A DNA stretch of 64,000 nt from Deferribacter desulfuricans SSM1 (lineage in GTDB: Bacteria > Chrysiogenota > Deferribacteres > Deferribacterales > Deferribacteraceae). The DNA lies in assembly GCF_000010985.1 (NCBI RefSeq), contig NC_013939.1:310001-374000 (forward strand). Direction: 5' to 3'. The position numbers and the translations under genes were made by a program. Below, in pieces: positions 53,553 to 63,158 of this stretch; position 1 is the stretch's first letter, and each line of letters starts with the position of its first letter. The notes below the pieces were generated by a model. It did not search any database and was not told the DNA's origin. It worked only from the letters and a program-made list of their open reading frames with translations.

Positions 53553-54742
53553 TGAAAAAGAAAAAAGTTTTAGCTTGTACATCTATAAGATCAGATTATG
53601 ATTTATTAAGTCCTTTATATAAATTACTACATGAAGATAATGAAATAGACTTTAGAATTTTAGTTAGTGGTGCACATTTATCTCATCAACATGGATACAG
53701 TATTGAACAAATAAGAAAAGATGGGTTTGAAATATTGTTAGAAATAGAAACATTACTAAGCTATGATACTAAAATATCAAGAGTTAAAACTGCTAGTTTG
53801 CTTTTACAAAATAGCTTAGAAACTATTGCTAAATTTAATCCAGATTTAATTATATATGCTGGGGATAGGGAAGATACATTAGTTTATGCTATGATTGGAG
53901 GATATTTAAGAATTCCTACTATTCATTTTTATGGTGGAGATCATGTGAAAGATGGATACATAGATAATCCTGTAAGACATGCAGTTTCTAAATTATCAAC
54001 AGTTCATTTTGTAGCTATTCAAGAACATAAAAAAAGGTTAATTAGAATGGGAGAACATCCAAAAAGAATATTTGTAGTAGGAAATATAGCATTAGATAGA
54101 TTCCTTTTTTTCAAGGAATTAAGTAAAGCTCAAATAAAAGATAAATTTAATATAAAATTCGGATTTGATAAATTTGCTTTAGTTATTTTTCACCCTATTG
54201 TCCAAGAAGAAGATAAATCCCATATTTATTTTGAAAATATTTTAAAAGTATTGAAAGAAAAAAATATATGTGCTTTTGTTAGTTATCCGAATACAGATCC
54301 AAATAATCATAAATTGATAAATATTATTAATCAATATAAACAACATCCTAATTTTATATTTTATAATAATTTGGAAAGAGATTTATTCTTAAGTATATAT
54401 AAGAATGCAGAGTTTATAATAGGTAATTCATCTTCAGGAATTTACGAAGCAGCAAGTTTTAAGATTCCCGCAATAAATATAGGAATGAGGCAAATTGGTA
54501 GATACTGTAAAGAGAATGTTATATTTTCTAAAGGTGATTTGTATAGCATAAAAAAATCTATTGAGAAAGCCACTTCTGAAAATTTTTTAAAGATTGTAAG
54601 AAAAATTTCAAATCCTTATGGAGACGGTAAAAGTGCATTTAAAGCATATAATTTAATTAAAAATATAGATTTTAAAACTATAGTTGACAAAAAAGAGGAT
54701 CCTTTGGAAATACCTATGGAGGATAACGCATTTTATGAATAA
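53552..54742 (+). CDS. neuC: Hydrolysing nucleotide-sugar 2-epimerase (NeuC/LegG)
   Basis: The 396-residue GT-B-fold enzyme hydrolyses the nucleotide sugar and inverts C2, giving the free 2-epimer for NeuB. ACTSIRSDYDLLSPLYKLL at the start, DLIIYAGDREDTLVYAMIGG (about 96-115), TIHFYGGDHVKDGYIDNPVRHAVSKLS and FIIGNSSSGIYEAASFKIP (about 290-308) are conserved in the NeuC/LegG group. Whether the donor is UDP- or GDP-linked is not clear from sequence. Confidence 0.88.
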   Translation: MKKKKVLACTSIRSDYDLLSPLYKLLHEDNEIDFRILVSGAHLSHQHGYSIEQIRKDGFEILLEIETLLSYDTKISRVKTASLLLQNSLETIAKFNPDLIIYAGDREDTLVYAMIGGYLRIPTIHFYGGDHVKDGYIDNPVRHAVSKLSTVHFVAIQEHKKRLIRMGEHPKRIFVVGNIALDRFLFFKELSKAQIKDKFNIKFGFDKFALVIFHPIVQEEDKSHIYFENILKVLKEKNICAFVSYPNTDPNNHKLINIINQYKQHPNFIFYNNLERDLFLSIYKNAEFIIGNSSSGIYEAASFKIPAINIGMRQIGRYCKENVIFSKGDLYSIKKSIEKATSENFLKIVRKISNPYGDGKSAFKAYNLIKNIDFKTIVDKKEDPLEIPMEDNAFYE

Positions 54743-55397
54743 TATTTTAATTATTTCCCCACACCCTGATGATGAAACTTTAGGTGCTGGAGGGAGTTTG
54801 CTTAAGCATAAGGATAATGGAGATATTATATACTGGATAAATATAACAAATATAAAAGAAGAATATGGGTATTCAAAAGAAAAAGTAAAAAAGCGAAATG
54901 AAGAAATAAAAAAAGTAATTGAATCTTATGAATTTAATGATTTTTTCGATTTATCATTAAAGCCAACTTCTTTAACAGAAAATGATATACCATTTATTGT
55001 AACTAAGATATCTTCTATTTTGGATAAAATAAAACCTAATATACTATATATTCCTTTTTGGAATGATGTACATTCAGATCATAGGGTAGTTTTTAATGCT
55101 TTACAACCATTTTTTAAATCTTTTAGATATCCTTTTATAAAAAAAGTATTAATGATGGAAATAATAAGTGAAACTGATAACCAATTTAAAGAAACATTTA
55201 AGCCAAATGTTTTTGTTGATATATCAGATTTTATAGATAAAAAAATTGAGATTATGAACATTTACCAAAGTGAACTGGGAGAACATCCATTTCCAAGAAG
55301 TATAGACAATATACTGAATCTTGCATTTTACAGAGGAAGCCAATGTAATTATCAATATGCTGAAAGTTTTATGCTTTTAAAAGAGGTTTTAGATTGA
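54735..55397 (+). CDS. PIG-L family deacetylase
   Basis: The 220-residue protein has the PIG-L/LmbE metal motif ISPHPDDETLGAGGSLLKH (about residues 7-25) and the second histidine motif FWNDVHSDHRVVF (about 111-123). These zinc enzymes remove N-acetyl groups from GlcNAc-type sugars. ATG 54735 is chosen, as it lies at the standard N-terminus; it overlaps neuC by 8 bases. It may clear an acetyl group so that formyl or another acyl group can be put on. Confidence 0.86.
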   Translation: MNNILIISPHPDDETLGAGGSLLKHKDNGDIIYWINITNIKEEYGYSKEKVKKRNEEIKKVIESYEFNDFFDLSLKPTSLTENDIPFIVTKISSILDKIKPNILYIPFWNDVHSDHRVVFNALQPFFKSFRYPFIKKVLMMEIISETDNQFKETFKPNVFVDISDFIDKKIEIMNIYQSELGEHPFPRSIDNILNLAFYRGSQCNYQYAESFMLLKEVLD

Positions 55398-56485
55398 AAA
55401 ACTTAGAGAAAGTATTGATAGAAAAAAAATCAAGTGCAATATCAGCTTTAAAACAATTGAATGAAAGTTCAACAAAAGTTTTAATAGTTATTGAGAATTT
55501 AAAAAGTAAAAAGTTAGTGGGGACAATTACTGATGGGGATATAAGAAGGCATATTTTAAAAGCCGGTTTTATAGAAGGAAATGTTTATGATGTATGTAAT
55601 AAAAATCCAATTTATATAATCAAGGATAAGTTAGATAAAGAAATAATAAAAAATCTAATCTTAAATAAAAAATTAGAACTTATTCCCGTGGTTAATGAAA
55701 AAAACGAGGTTATAGATTATATAGAATGGTCTGATTTTCTTAAAGAGAAAGATTTCATAGATATTCAACAGATAGATGAAAAAATTCCTGTAGTCATAAT
55801 GGCAGGTGGTAAAGGGACAAGAATGAAGCCATTTACAGAAGTCCTACCAAAACCGTTAATACCTGTGGGGGATAAAACAGCTGTAGAGTTAATAATTGAT
55901 GAGTTTAGAAAATTTGGATTAGATAATTTTATTTTTACATTAAATTATAAAGGGGAAATTATTGAAGCATATTTTAATACAATAGAGAAAGACTATAAAA
56001 CTGATTTTATTTGGGAAAAAGACTTTTTAGGAACAGCAGGAAGTTTAAAATTTTTAGAAAATAAAGATATAAAAGATGATTTCATTGTATCTAATTGTGA
56101 TATTTTGATAAAGGCAAATTTTAAAGAAATACTAGATTTTCATAAAAAAAATAAAGCAGTTTTAACATCAGTTACATCAATCCAACACTACAAAGTCCCT
56201 TACGGAGTTGTTGAAATAAATAGTGGTGGTAAGATAAAAAAAATAATTGAAAAGCCTGAATATACATTTCAAATAAATACAGGAGTTTATATTCTAAATA
56301 AAAAAGCATTAAAATATATACCTGAAAATAAATATTTTGATATGCCCCAGCTTATAGATAAACTTATAGAAAACAAAGAAACAGTTTTAGCGTATCCAAT
56401 AAAAGAAAAAGATTATATTGATTTAGGACAATGGGAAGAGTACAAAAAAGCATTAAAAATATTTGAGGAATTTAGAAATGTATAA
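55394..56485 (+). CDS. Nucleotidyltransferase with CBS domains (PtmE-like)
   Basis: The 363-residue protein has two CBS modules (about residues 1-125) and a sugar-nucleotidyltransferase domain: PVVIMAGGKGTRMKPFTEVLPKPLIPVGD (in two parts from about residue 136). This is the layout of Campylobacter PtmE, a glucosamine-1-phosphate guanylyltransferase in the legionaminic acid pathway. It starts with TTG, overlapping the previous stop (TTGA). It suggests a GDP-sugar start for this pathway. Confidence 0.85.
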   Translation: MKNLEKVLIEKKSSAISALKQLNESSTKVLIVIENLKSKKLVGTITDGDIRRHILKAGFIEGNVYDVCNKNPIYIIKDKLDKEIIKNLILNKKLELIPVVNEKNEVIDYIEWSDFLKEKDFIDIQQIDEKIPVVIMAGGKGTRMKPFTEVLPKPLIPVGDKTAVELIIDEFRKFGLDNFIFTLNYKGEIIEAYFNTIEKDYKTDFIWEKDFLGTAGSLKFLENKDIKDDFIVSNCDILIKANFKEILDFHKKNKAVLTSVTSIQHYKVPYGVVEINSGGKIKKIIEKPEYTFQINTGVYILNKKALKYIPENKYFDMPQLIDKLIENKETVLAYPIKEKDYIDLGQWEEYKKALKIFEEFRNV

Positions 56486-57164
56486 AGATAAAACAATTTT
56501 AGCTATAATTCCTGCAAGAGGTGGAAGTAAAAGGTTACCAAATAAAAATATTCTTCCTTTGGCAGGTAAACCTTTAATATCGTGGACTATAGAGGCTAGC
56601 TTAGGTAGCAAATTTTTAGATAAAATCATAGTAACAAGCGATAGTGATAAAATTTTGGATATAGCAAAAGAATATGAAGTTTTGACTATAAAAAGACCAA
56701 CGGAATTAGCAACAGATACTGCTTCTACTATAGAGGTTGTAGAACATGTTTTATCAAATATTGATAAAAAGTTTGATTTTATAGTTCTTCTGCAACCAAC
56801 TTCTCCACTAAGAACTGCTAAACATATAGATGAAGCTATAGAATTTTTATTTGAAAAAAATGCAGATGCAGTTATAAGTGTTTGTGAAGTTGACCATTCC
56901 CCGTTATGGTGTAATACTTTACCTGAAGGTCTTGATATGTCCAATTTCCTTTCAGATGATATAAAAGGTAAAAGAAGTCAGGACTTACCTAAATTTTATA
57001 GAATAAATGGGGCTATTTATATTTGTAAAACAGAGAAATTTTTAGAAGAAGATACATTCTTTATAAAAGATAATATTTATGCTTATATTATGGATAAAAT
57101 GAGTTCTATTGATATAGATGATGAGTTTGATTTAAAATTGGCCGAAATCCTGATGGAAGGATAA
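56478..57164 (+). CDS. neuA: CMP-nonulosonate cytidylyltransferase
   Basis: The 228-residue enzyme activates the nonulosonic acid with CTP. ILAIIPARGGSKRLPNKNIL (residues 7-26) is the CTP-binding loop, and QPTSPLRTAKHIDEAIE, then RINGAIYICKTE, are conserved. ATG 56478 is chosen over TTG 56463 as it follows GAGGAA and gives the standard start. It closes the precursor pathway; the flippase gene follows after 16 bases. Confidence 0.9.
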   Translation: MYKDKTILAIIPARGGSKRLPNKNILPLAGKPLISWTIEASLGSKFLDKIIVTSDSDKILDIAKEYEVLTIKRPTELATDTASTIEVVEHVLSNIDKKFDFIVLLQPTSPLRTAKHIDEAIEFLFEKNADAVISVCEVDHSPLWCNTLPEGLDMSNFLSDDIKGKRSQDLPKFYRINGAIYICKTEKFLEEDTFFIKDNIYAYIMDKMSSIDIDDEFDLKLAEILMEG

Positions 57165-57180
57165 AGAAGTTGCTCATCTG

Positions 57181-58461
57181 ATGAATTTAGCTTATAAAAT
57201 TCTCAACTCTTCTCTATTTAAGGCTTCCGGTATTTATACAATTGTATCTATTATAAATGCCGTTATTCCGTTTTTCCTTTTACCGGTTTTGACAAGATAT
57301 CTTTCTCCGGAAGACTATGGAATTGTTGCTATGTTTTCATTGATTGTTTCTATCATTGGAGTTTTTACCGGACTAAGTGTTCATGGAGCCATAAACAGGG
57401 TATATTTTGAGAAAGATATAAATTTCAAGGAGTATGTAGCAAATTGTATATTTATACTCTTTGGTAGTTCTGTTTTAACATTTTTAATTGTTTTTTTTAT
57501 AAGGGATTTTATATCAAATATTTCCGGTGTTCCTGAAAATTGGATTTTAATAGCAGTTTACGTATCTTTTTTTCAATTTTTGATTTTATCCAATTTAGTA
57601 ATTTATCAAGTAAGAATGAAAGCCAAAGAATATAGTTTTATTCAAATAGGACGAAGTTTATTAAATGTTATACTTACAATATTTCTGGTTGTAATAATTG
57701 GACTAAAATGGGAAGGAAGATTATCAGCTCAAATATTAGCTACTTTTATTTTTGGAATTTTTTCGTTTATAATACTACATAAGTCTTGGACTGAGTGGAA
57801 AATCAATAAATATTATATTAAACATGCTTTAAAGTTTGGGGTACCTTTAATTCCCCACACGATAGGTGGAATGTTAATAGTAGCGACAGATAGATTTGTA
57901 ATTATGAATACGTTAGGATTGAAAGAAGCTGGTATCTATACGGTGGGGCTTCAAATAGGTATGATTATACAACTTTTTACAGATGCTTTTAACAAAGCTT
58001 ATGTTCCATGGCTTTTTGAGAAATTAAATCAGAATGATTATAAAGCGAAAATTAAAATAGTCAAATTTACTTATTTTTATTTTGTGGCTATTATTTTGTT
58101 TGCTTTAGTTGTTGGCTTACTGGCTCCTTTTTTGATTAAGATTTTAGTTGGAAAGTCTTTTTATGAGTCTTCATCCGTTGTTTTATGGATAGCGTTAGGA
58201 GGAGCGTTTAAGGGAATGTATTATATGGTTACGAATTACATATTTTATTCATATAAGACGTATATTCTTACTTGGATAACACTTTTTTGTGGATTGATAA
58301 ATATACCTATAACTTTTTCTCTTACAAAAAATTTTGGTATTATAGGAGCCGGCATGTCTTATAGTTTAGTACTTTTTTTATTTTTTATATTAACTTTTAT
58401 TATTTCTATTAAGGTTTATAAAATGCCGTGGATGTTGTTATTTATTAGATTGCGTAGATGA
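57181..58461 (+). CDS. Oligosaccharide flippase (Wzx-like, MATE/MOP)
   Basis: The 426-residue membrane protein has about twelve helices and the MOP superfamily pattern, with KASGIYTIVSIINAVIPFFLL at the N-terminus. It would flip the lipid-linked repeat unit across the membrane. The base composition and codon use resemble the genes around it. The start ATG has a poor ribosome site. Confidence 0.87.
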   Translation: MNLAYKILNSSLFKASGIYTIVSIINAVIPFFLLPVLTRYLSPEDYGIVAMFSLIVSIIGVFTGLSVHGAINRVYFEKDINFKEYVANCIFILFGSSVLTFLIVFFIRDFISNISGVPENWILIAVYVSFFQFLILSNLVIYQVRMKAKEYSFIQIGRSLLNVILTIFLVVIIGLKWEGRLSAQILATFIFGIFSFIILHKSWTEWKINKYYIKHALKFGVPLIPHTIGGMLIVATDRFVIMNTLGLKEAGIYTVGLQIGMIIQLFTDAFNKAYVPWLFEKLNQNDYKAKIKIVKFTYFYFVAIILFALVVGLLAPFLIKILVGKSFYESSSVVLWIALGGAFKGMYYMVTNYIFYSYKTYILTWITLFCGLINIPITFSLTKNFGIIGAGMSYSLVLFLFFILTFIISIKVYKMPWMLLFIRLRR

Positions 58462-58532
58462 AAATTTTTATGGAAATATGGAAGAATTTGGTATTTCAAA
58501 TATTTTGATGAAATTGGGAAAAAGGAGATTAA

Positions 58533-59195
58533 ATGTCTACTTTAATTTTGGGATCTAAACCAAATCCTCAGATAACAGTTAAAAATTATAAAAATATTAT
58601 ATATATTAATGGAAGTATAGAGAATGATTTAAATCTTAAAGGATCTAAAATTTATCATATATTGAGCAGTATGATTTTATTTGAAAATACAGAGTTGGCA
58701 GTATTAGCTAGAAATAGATTAAAAAATAAGACTGTGGATTATATTATAATGTTAGATATATATAATTTTCCTATTGAACAATATAAAAAAAGGTTAGATG
58801 ACTTAAATTATATTTATCAGTATTTTGAATTTTATAGTATAAAAGATTTTGAAAAATGTTTTTCTCCTTTTAATGATATTCAATATTGGAAAATGTTCTT
58901 ATTAAAACTATTTGACAAAGAGTATAGCTTTAAAGAAAAAATAGAAACTTTAAAATATTATCTCCGAGGAAGAAAACATCTATCGAGTGGGTTTTCTGCT
59001 ATAATGTATGCAATAAATAATTTTAATTTTCCTATATATGTTGCAGGATTTTCTAGGAAAAAAGGAGGGTATAAGTATAAAAGGAATAATGTTAGGAGAG
59101 GACATGAACTGCAAGATTTTATTTTTTTTTCGCTTTTACAACAAAGTAATTTTAAAGAAAAATTAATTTTTTTGGATTATAATGATGAATATTAG
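58533..59195 (+). CDS. Putative sialyltransferase-like enzyme (GT42/GT29-like)
   Basis: The 220-residue protein begins TLILGSKPNPQI, in place of the G-x-G-P-S loop of sialyltransferases. Its C-terminal part has RKHLSSGFSAIMYAI (about residues 150-164) and FPIYVAGFSRKKGGY (about 170-184), followed by a His (RRGHELQDF). The order SSG, I-Y-x-x-G-F, His parallels the CstI/CstII pattern, with SG, IYLSGIDFY and a His. In a nonulosonic acid locus it could transfer the CMP-activated sugar. This is a remote-similarity claim. Confidence 0.5.
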   Translation: MSTLILGSKPNPQITVKNYKNIIYINGSIENDLNLKGSKIYHILSSMILFENTELAVLARNRLKNKTVDYIIMLDIYNFPIEQYKKRLDDLNYIYQYFEFYSIKDFEKCFSPFNDIQYWKMFLLKLFDKEYSFKEKIETLKYYLRGRKHLSSGFSAIMYAINNFNFPIYVAGFSRKKGGYKYKRNNVRRGHELQDFIFFSLLQQSNFKEKLIFLDYNDEY

Positions 59196-60420
59196 ACAAG
59201 TTCATTTATATTATATACTAGCTATAATTTTTTTTATTTCTTTTTTTCTGCAAAGGTTTGCTTTTAAAATAGGATTTTCTCTAAAATGTTTTATGATTAT
59301 AGCTATTTGGTATAGCGTATTATTTTTAAAAAATATTAAAATAAGCTTTAATACTTTTGAAAAAATATTGTTTTTATTTTTTATTTATTCTATTACAATA
59401 ACTGTATTTACATCTTATTATATTGAAAATAGTATAAGATTAATTTTGGGTATTATATTAATTTCTGTAATATATATTCTTTCCAAAAACATATTGTGTT
59501 TTCTTTTGCAAAAAGGAATTTCTTTTAAGAAAGTTATAATTATAACAGCTTTGATTATTAATTTGGTTGCATTAATTCTTTATATTATAGGAATTTATGA
59601 AATTGGTAATAATTTTATTTTGTATGAAAGAGAAAGAGTATATGGAGTATTAATAGACAGAGCAATACCAAGATTAATAGGTACCTTTAGTGATCCAAAT
59701 TTTTTTGTATTAGCTAATACTTTTTTTTTCTATTATCTTTTATTTATGAAAAAAAATTTATTTGAAAAATTAACTTTTATAATTATAGTTATAAATATAA
59801 TATTGACGTTTTCTAGGGGAGGAATTATATCATTAAGTATCGTTTTAATTATTTATTTTGTTGTTAACTTAATAATAGTTATTATAAGAAATTTTAAAAT
59901 TAAAAAATTTTTTTTAAAACATTTGTTTTTTTTTATTTTTTTAGTTGGAATAATTGTATTTTTAATAAATGAGGATACTCTTTTCAAGGAAATGTTTATT
60001 AAAAGAATAAACTCATTATCAGAAGGAAGTGGAAGACTTGAAATATGGTTGCATGGTTTGAATTTTTTTTATAATAATTTTTTATTGGGGATAGGTTTGT
60101 ATAATTTTTTACCTTATAATATACATTATTATAATAATTATCATTATATGCATAATACTTATTTAGAAGTATTAGTTGAAACTGGAATAGTAGGATTTAT
60201 ATTATATATCTTATTTCATATTTTTTTATTAATTCATATATTAAAAATGTATAAAATTAATAAAAATTATATTATTATATTGTTAAGTTATTTTTCATTA
60301 TTTTTGCAGATGTTTTTTTTATCTTCATTAATAAATGAAATATGGTTCTTATTTATAGCTTATATAAGTGTAAAATATAAATATTTATCAAAAATAAAAA
60401 ATGAAAATGAAAGTAGATAA
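59182..60420 (+). CDS. O-antigen polymerase-like membrane protein (Wzy)
   Basis: The 412-residue protein is almost entirely membrane helices (about eleven), with a periplasmic loop near residues 260-330 that holds GSGRLEIWLHGLNFF and YMHNTYLEVLVETG, the ligase/polymerase motif with HNTYLE. Next to Wzx and the glycosyltransferases it is best read as the polymerase. The start may be either of two adjacent ATGs (59182/59185). Confidence 0.8.
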   Translation: MMNIRQVHLYYILAIIFFISFFLQRFAFKIGFSLKCFMIIAIWYSVLFLKNIKISFNTFEKILFLFFIYSITITVFTSYYIENSIRLILGIILISVIYILSKNILCFLLQKGISFKKVIIITALIINLVALILYIIGIYEIGNNFILYERERVYGVLIDRAIPRLIGTFSDPNFFVLANTFFFYYLLFMKKNLFEKLTFIIIVINIILTFSRGGIISLSIVLIIYFVVNLIIVIIRNFKIKKFFLKHLFFFIFLVGIIVFLINEDTLFKEMFIKRINSLSEGSGRLEIWLHGLNFFYNNFLLGIGLYNFLPYNIHYYNNYHYMHNTYLEVLVETGIVGFILYILFHIFLLIHILKMYKINKNYIIILLSYFSLFLQMFFLSSLINEIWFLFIAYISVKYKYLSKIKNENESR

Positions 60421-61231
60421 AATAAAAAAAAGTTTAGTAGAATGTGATATACAGTCTAAATTTAAAATTTTAGTTTCTACTACTGATGATAAATTTTTAG
60501 AAAGAAAAAACACTCCTGATAGCAAGTATCTAATAATTAATCAGTTAATAAAAAAAAATAAAAGTCAGTATAATTATGATAATATGTTTATTTTTAAAGA
60601 AAAGGGTTTATCTAGAAGTCGTAATAGTGCTATTGAATTATGTGATAGTGAGATAGTCTTAATAAGTGATGATGATGTTCAATTTATAGAAAATATAGAA
60701 GAAATTGTAGCAAAAGCTTTTATGGAAAACCCTGATGCTGACATAATAACATTTCAAGTACTGACTCCTGATGGAAAGTTATTTAAAAATTACTCCCATC
60801 ATAAATATTGGCACAACATTAGAACATTAATGAAAGTATCCTCAATAGAAATTGCTTTTAAAGCAAAAAAAATTAAAAATCTGGGTATTAAATTCGATGA
60901 GAATTTTGGACTGGGAAGTATTTTTCAAACAGGGGAAGAATTTATCTTTTTAACGGATGCATTAAAAAAAGGCCTCAAAATCTTATATTTACCTATTCCT
61001 ATAGTTATTCATCCAAAAGAGAGTTCAGGTGGTCGTTTTAATGATGAAAATCTTATTAAAGCAAAAGGAGCAATGTTTTATAGAGTATTTGGTTTTTGGT
61101 CTTATTTAATTTCTTTATTATTTGCAATAAAAAAACATAAATTATCCGATAAAAGTATATTTGAATTTTATAAAATAATGCTCAATGGTATAAAAGAATA
61201 TAAATATTTAAAGAATAATAATGAAATATAA
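60401..61231 (+). CDS. Glycosyltransferase, GT-A fold (family 2-like)
   Basis: The 276-residue protein has KGLSRSRNSAIELCDSEIVL (about residues 68-87), the DDDV metal site at about 89-95 (ISDDDVQF), and FGLGSIFQTGEEFIFLTDAL (about 167-186), which is typical of GT2-type capsule transferases. Start is ATG 60401 (an ATG two codons later is also possible), 20 bases inside the previous gene. The sugar is unknown. Confidence 0.8.
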   Translation: MKMKVDKIKKSLVECDIQSKFKILVSTTDDKFLERKNTPDSKYLIINQLIKKNKSQYNYDNMFIFKEKGLSRSRNSAIELCDSEIVLISDDDVQFIENIEEIVAKAFMENPDADIITFQVLTPDGKLFKNYSHHKYWHNIRTLMKVSSIEIAFKAKKIKNLGIKFDENFGLGSIFQTGEEFIFLTDALKKGLKILYLPIPIVIHPKESSGGRFNDENLIKAKGAMFYRVFGFWSYLISLLFAIKKHKLSDKSIFEFYKIMLNGIKEYKYLKNNNEI

Positions 61232-61973
61232 TAATTTAATTTCAATAATAACTCCATCATATAATTCAGAAAAATTTATATCTGAAACAATTAAATCAGT
61301 ATTAACCCAAACTTATCAATATTGGGAGATGATAATAGTAGATGATTGTTCTCCTGATAATTCGAATAAAATTATAGAAAAATTTTGCAGAAAAGATAAT
61401 AGAATAAAGTTAATAAAATTAGAAAGAAATAGTGGGCCAGCTATAGCAAGAAATAGAGGGATACAAGAAGCGAGGGGGAGATATATAGCATTTTTGGATG
61501 CAGATGATTTATGGAAACCTGATAAGTTAGAAAAGCAGTTAAATTTTATGGCAGAAAATAAGTTATCTTTTACATATAGTTCTTATGATTTAATAGATGA
61601 AGATGGCAGATTTTTAGGTACATTTAAAACCAAAGAAACAATAAGTTATGAAAGTATGTTAAAAACTTGTAGTGTCGGATGTCTAACTGCAATTTATGAT
61701 ACAAAAATTTTAGGCAAGATGTTTATGCCAAATATATTGAAACGACAAGATTACGGACTTTGGTTAAAAATACTGAAAAAGATAAGAACTACAAAAGGTA
61801 TTATTGAACCTTTAGCGATTTATAGAATCAGAAAGGATTCAGTCTCTTCAAATAAATTAAAGGCTGCTCTATATCAATGGAAAATATATAGAGATGTTGA
61901 AGAGTTAAGTTTATTTAAAAGTTTGTATTACTTTATAAACTACGTATATTATGGTATTAAAAAGTATAAATAA
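61221..61973 (+). CDS. Glycosyltransferase family 2
   Basis: The 250-residue GT-A enzyme begins LISIITPSYNSEKFISETIK with IIVDDCSPDNSNKII, the nucleotide site, then NSGPAIARNRGIQEARGRYI and FLDADDLWKPDKLEKQLNFM, the DxD and acceptor loop. The C-terminal YGLWLKILKK motif is typical of the group that adds galactose or GlcNAc-type sugars. It overlaps the previous gene by 11 bases. Confidence 0.87.
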   Translation: MKYNNLISIITPSYNSEKFISETIKSVLTQTYQYWEMIIVDDCSPDNSNKIIEKFCRKDNRIKLIKLERNSGPAIARNRGIQEARGRYIAFLDADDLWKPDKLEKQLNFMAENKLSFTYSSYDLIDEDGRFLGTFKTKETISYESMLKTCSVGCLTAIYDTKILGKMFMPNILKRQDYGLWLKILKKIRTTKGIIEPLAIYRIRKDSVSSNKLKAALYQWKIYRDVEELSLFKSLYYFINYVYYGIKKYK

Positions 61974-62013
61974 TTTATATAATTTAAATTATTTGAAATA
62001 AGGTATTTAACAA

Positions 62014-63099
62014 ATGGTTAAAATTATTTTAGGTGCTTTTTTTATTTCGTTAATAGTTAGTGTTTTAATAATTTTGTTATTTCAAAAAAGTTTTAATATT
62101 GGTGAGGATTACTTTGAGGGGCCGCAGAAGTTTCATGATAGGCCGACGCCAAGGATTGGTGGAGCTGGTATATATATGGCTTTTTCAATTGTAATTTTCT
62201 ATTTATTGATTTCAAAAAATTCAAATATTTATTTGAAGTTTTTTATCTCTTCATTACCTATTTTCTTTTTTGGTTTGTTAGAGGATATTACGAGGAAAGT
62301 CTCACCAAAAGTTAGGCTTTTTGCAGCGGTTTTATCTGGATTATTGGCTTATTTTTTGATTGATGCTTATTTGCCAAGAATTGGGATACCTTATATTGAT
62401 AGTATTTTTCAAATTAAGCTGATTGCTATTGTTTTTACTATTATTGGCATAGCTGGTGTGGTAAATGCTATAAATATCATTGATGGTTATAATGGCCTTG
62501 TATCAGTAGTATCAGTCATTATTTTTTTAGCACTTGCTTATGTTGGGTATAAAGTACATGATAAGTTTGTATATACTATTTGTTTTTTGATGATAGGTGC
62601 TATTGCTGGTTTTTTCTTTTGGAATTATCCTTTTGGGAAGATATTTTTGGGGGATGGGGGTGCATATTTTATAGGATTTACTATTGCTGTTTTATCTGTA
62701 ATGCTTGTCAAAAATCACCCTCAGGTATCACCATGGTTTCCACTTTTAGTTGTAATTTATCCAGTCTTTGAAACTATTTTCTCTTTTTACAGGAAGAAAA
62801 TTTTAAGAAATCAATCTCCATTTAAACCTGATGGTTTTCATTTTCATATGTTAATTTATAAAAGAGTTGTACCATTTGTATTTGATATCCATCGCAGTGA
62901 AAAACTTATGCGTAATTCTGCCACATCCCCTTTCCTCTGGCTCATTTGCTCTCTTGGAGCTATTCCAGCTGTTTTCTTCTGGCAAAATACACCTGTTCTC
63001 ATAATATTTACCATTCTTTTTTGCATTTTTTATATCTGGCTTTATAGAAGTATTGTAAGGTTTAGGTTTGGGAAAATAATAAAAATGTTGAAACGTTGA
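62014..63099 (+). CDS. WecA/WbpL-like polyprenyl-phosphate sugar-phosphate transferase
   Basis: The 361-residue protein of the MraY/WecA family has about ten membrane helices. HDRPTPRIGGAGIYMAFSI (about residues 41-59), VNAINIIDGYNGLVSVVSV (about 150-168), and FLGDGGAYFIGF (about 212-223) form the DDxxD-type and NxxNxxDGxxGL active site. It attaches the first HexNAc-1-phosphate to undecaprenyl phosphate and so starts the repeat unit. A 40-base gap precedes it. Confidence 0.87.
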   Translation: MVKIILGAFFISLIVSVLIILLFQKSFNIGEDYFEGPQKFHDRPTPRIGGAGIYMAFSIVIFYLLISKNSNIYLKFFISSLPIFFFGLLEDITRKVSPKVRLFAAVLSGLLAYFLIDAYLPRIGIPYIDSIFQIKLIAIVFTIIGIAGVVNAINIIDGYNGLVSVVSVIIFLALAYVGYKVHDKFVYTICFLMIGAIAGFFFWNYPFGKIFLGDGGAYFIGFTIAVLSVMLVKNHPQVSPWFPLLVVIYPVFETIFSFYRKKILRNQSPFKPDGFHFHMLIYKRVVPFVFDIHRSEKLMRNSATSPFLWLICSLGAIPAVFFWQNTPVLIIFTILFCIFYIWLYRSIVRFRFGKIIKMLKR

Positions 63100-63107
63100 A
63101 AAGTTTA

Positions 63108-63155
63108 AACGTTAGAACGTTGGAACGTAATAACGTTAGAATGTGCGAATGTTTA
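63108..63155. repeat. Octamer tandem array (AACGTTNN) and smaller copy at 63227-63250
   Basis: Six 8-base units (consensus AACGTTNN, last two AATGTNNN) lie right after the WecA-like gene; an AACGTT is also inside its last codons. A second block of three octamers lies at 63227-63250. The period is exactly eight in both. Confidence 0.75.
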
Positions 63156-63158
63156 GTT

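Noticed and set aside
56453-56944. A 163-codon minus-strand frame opposite neuA
   Set aside because: It mirrors the conserved NeuA sequence and has no ribosome site.
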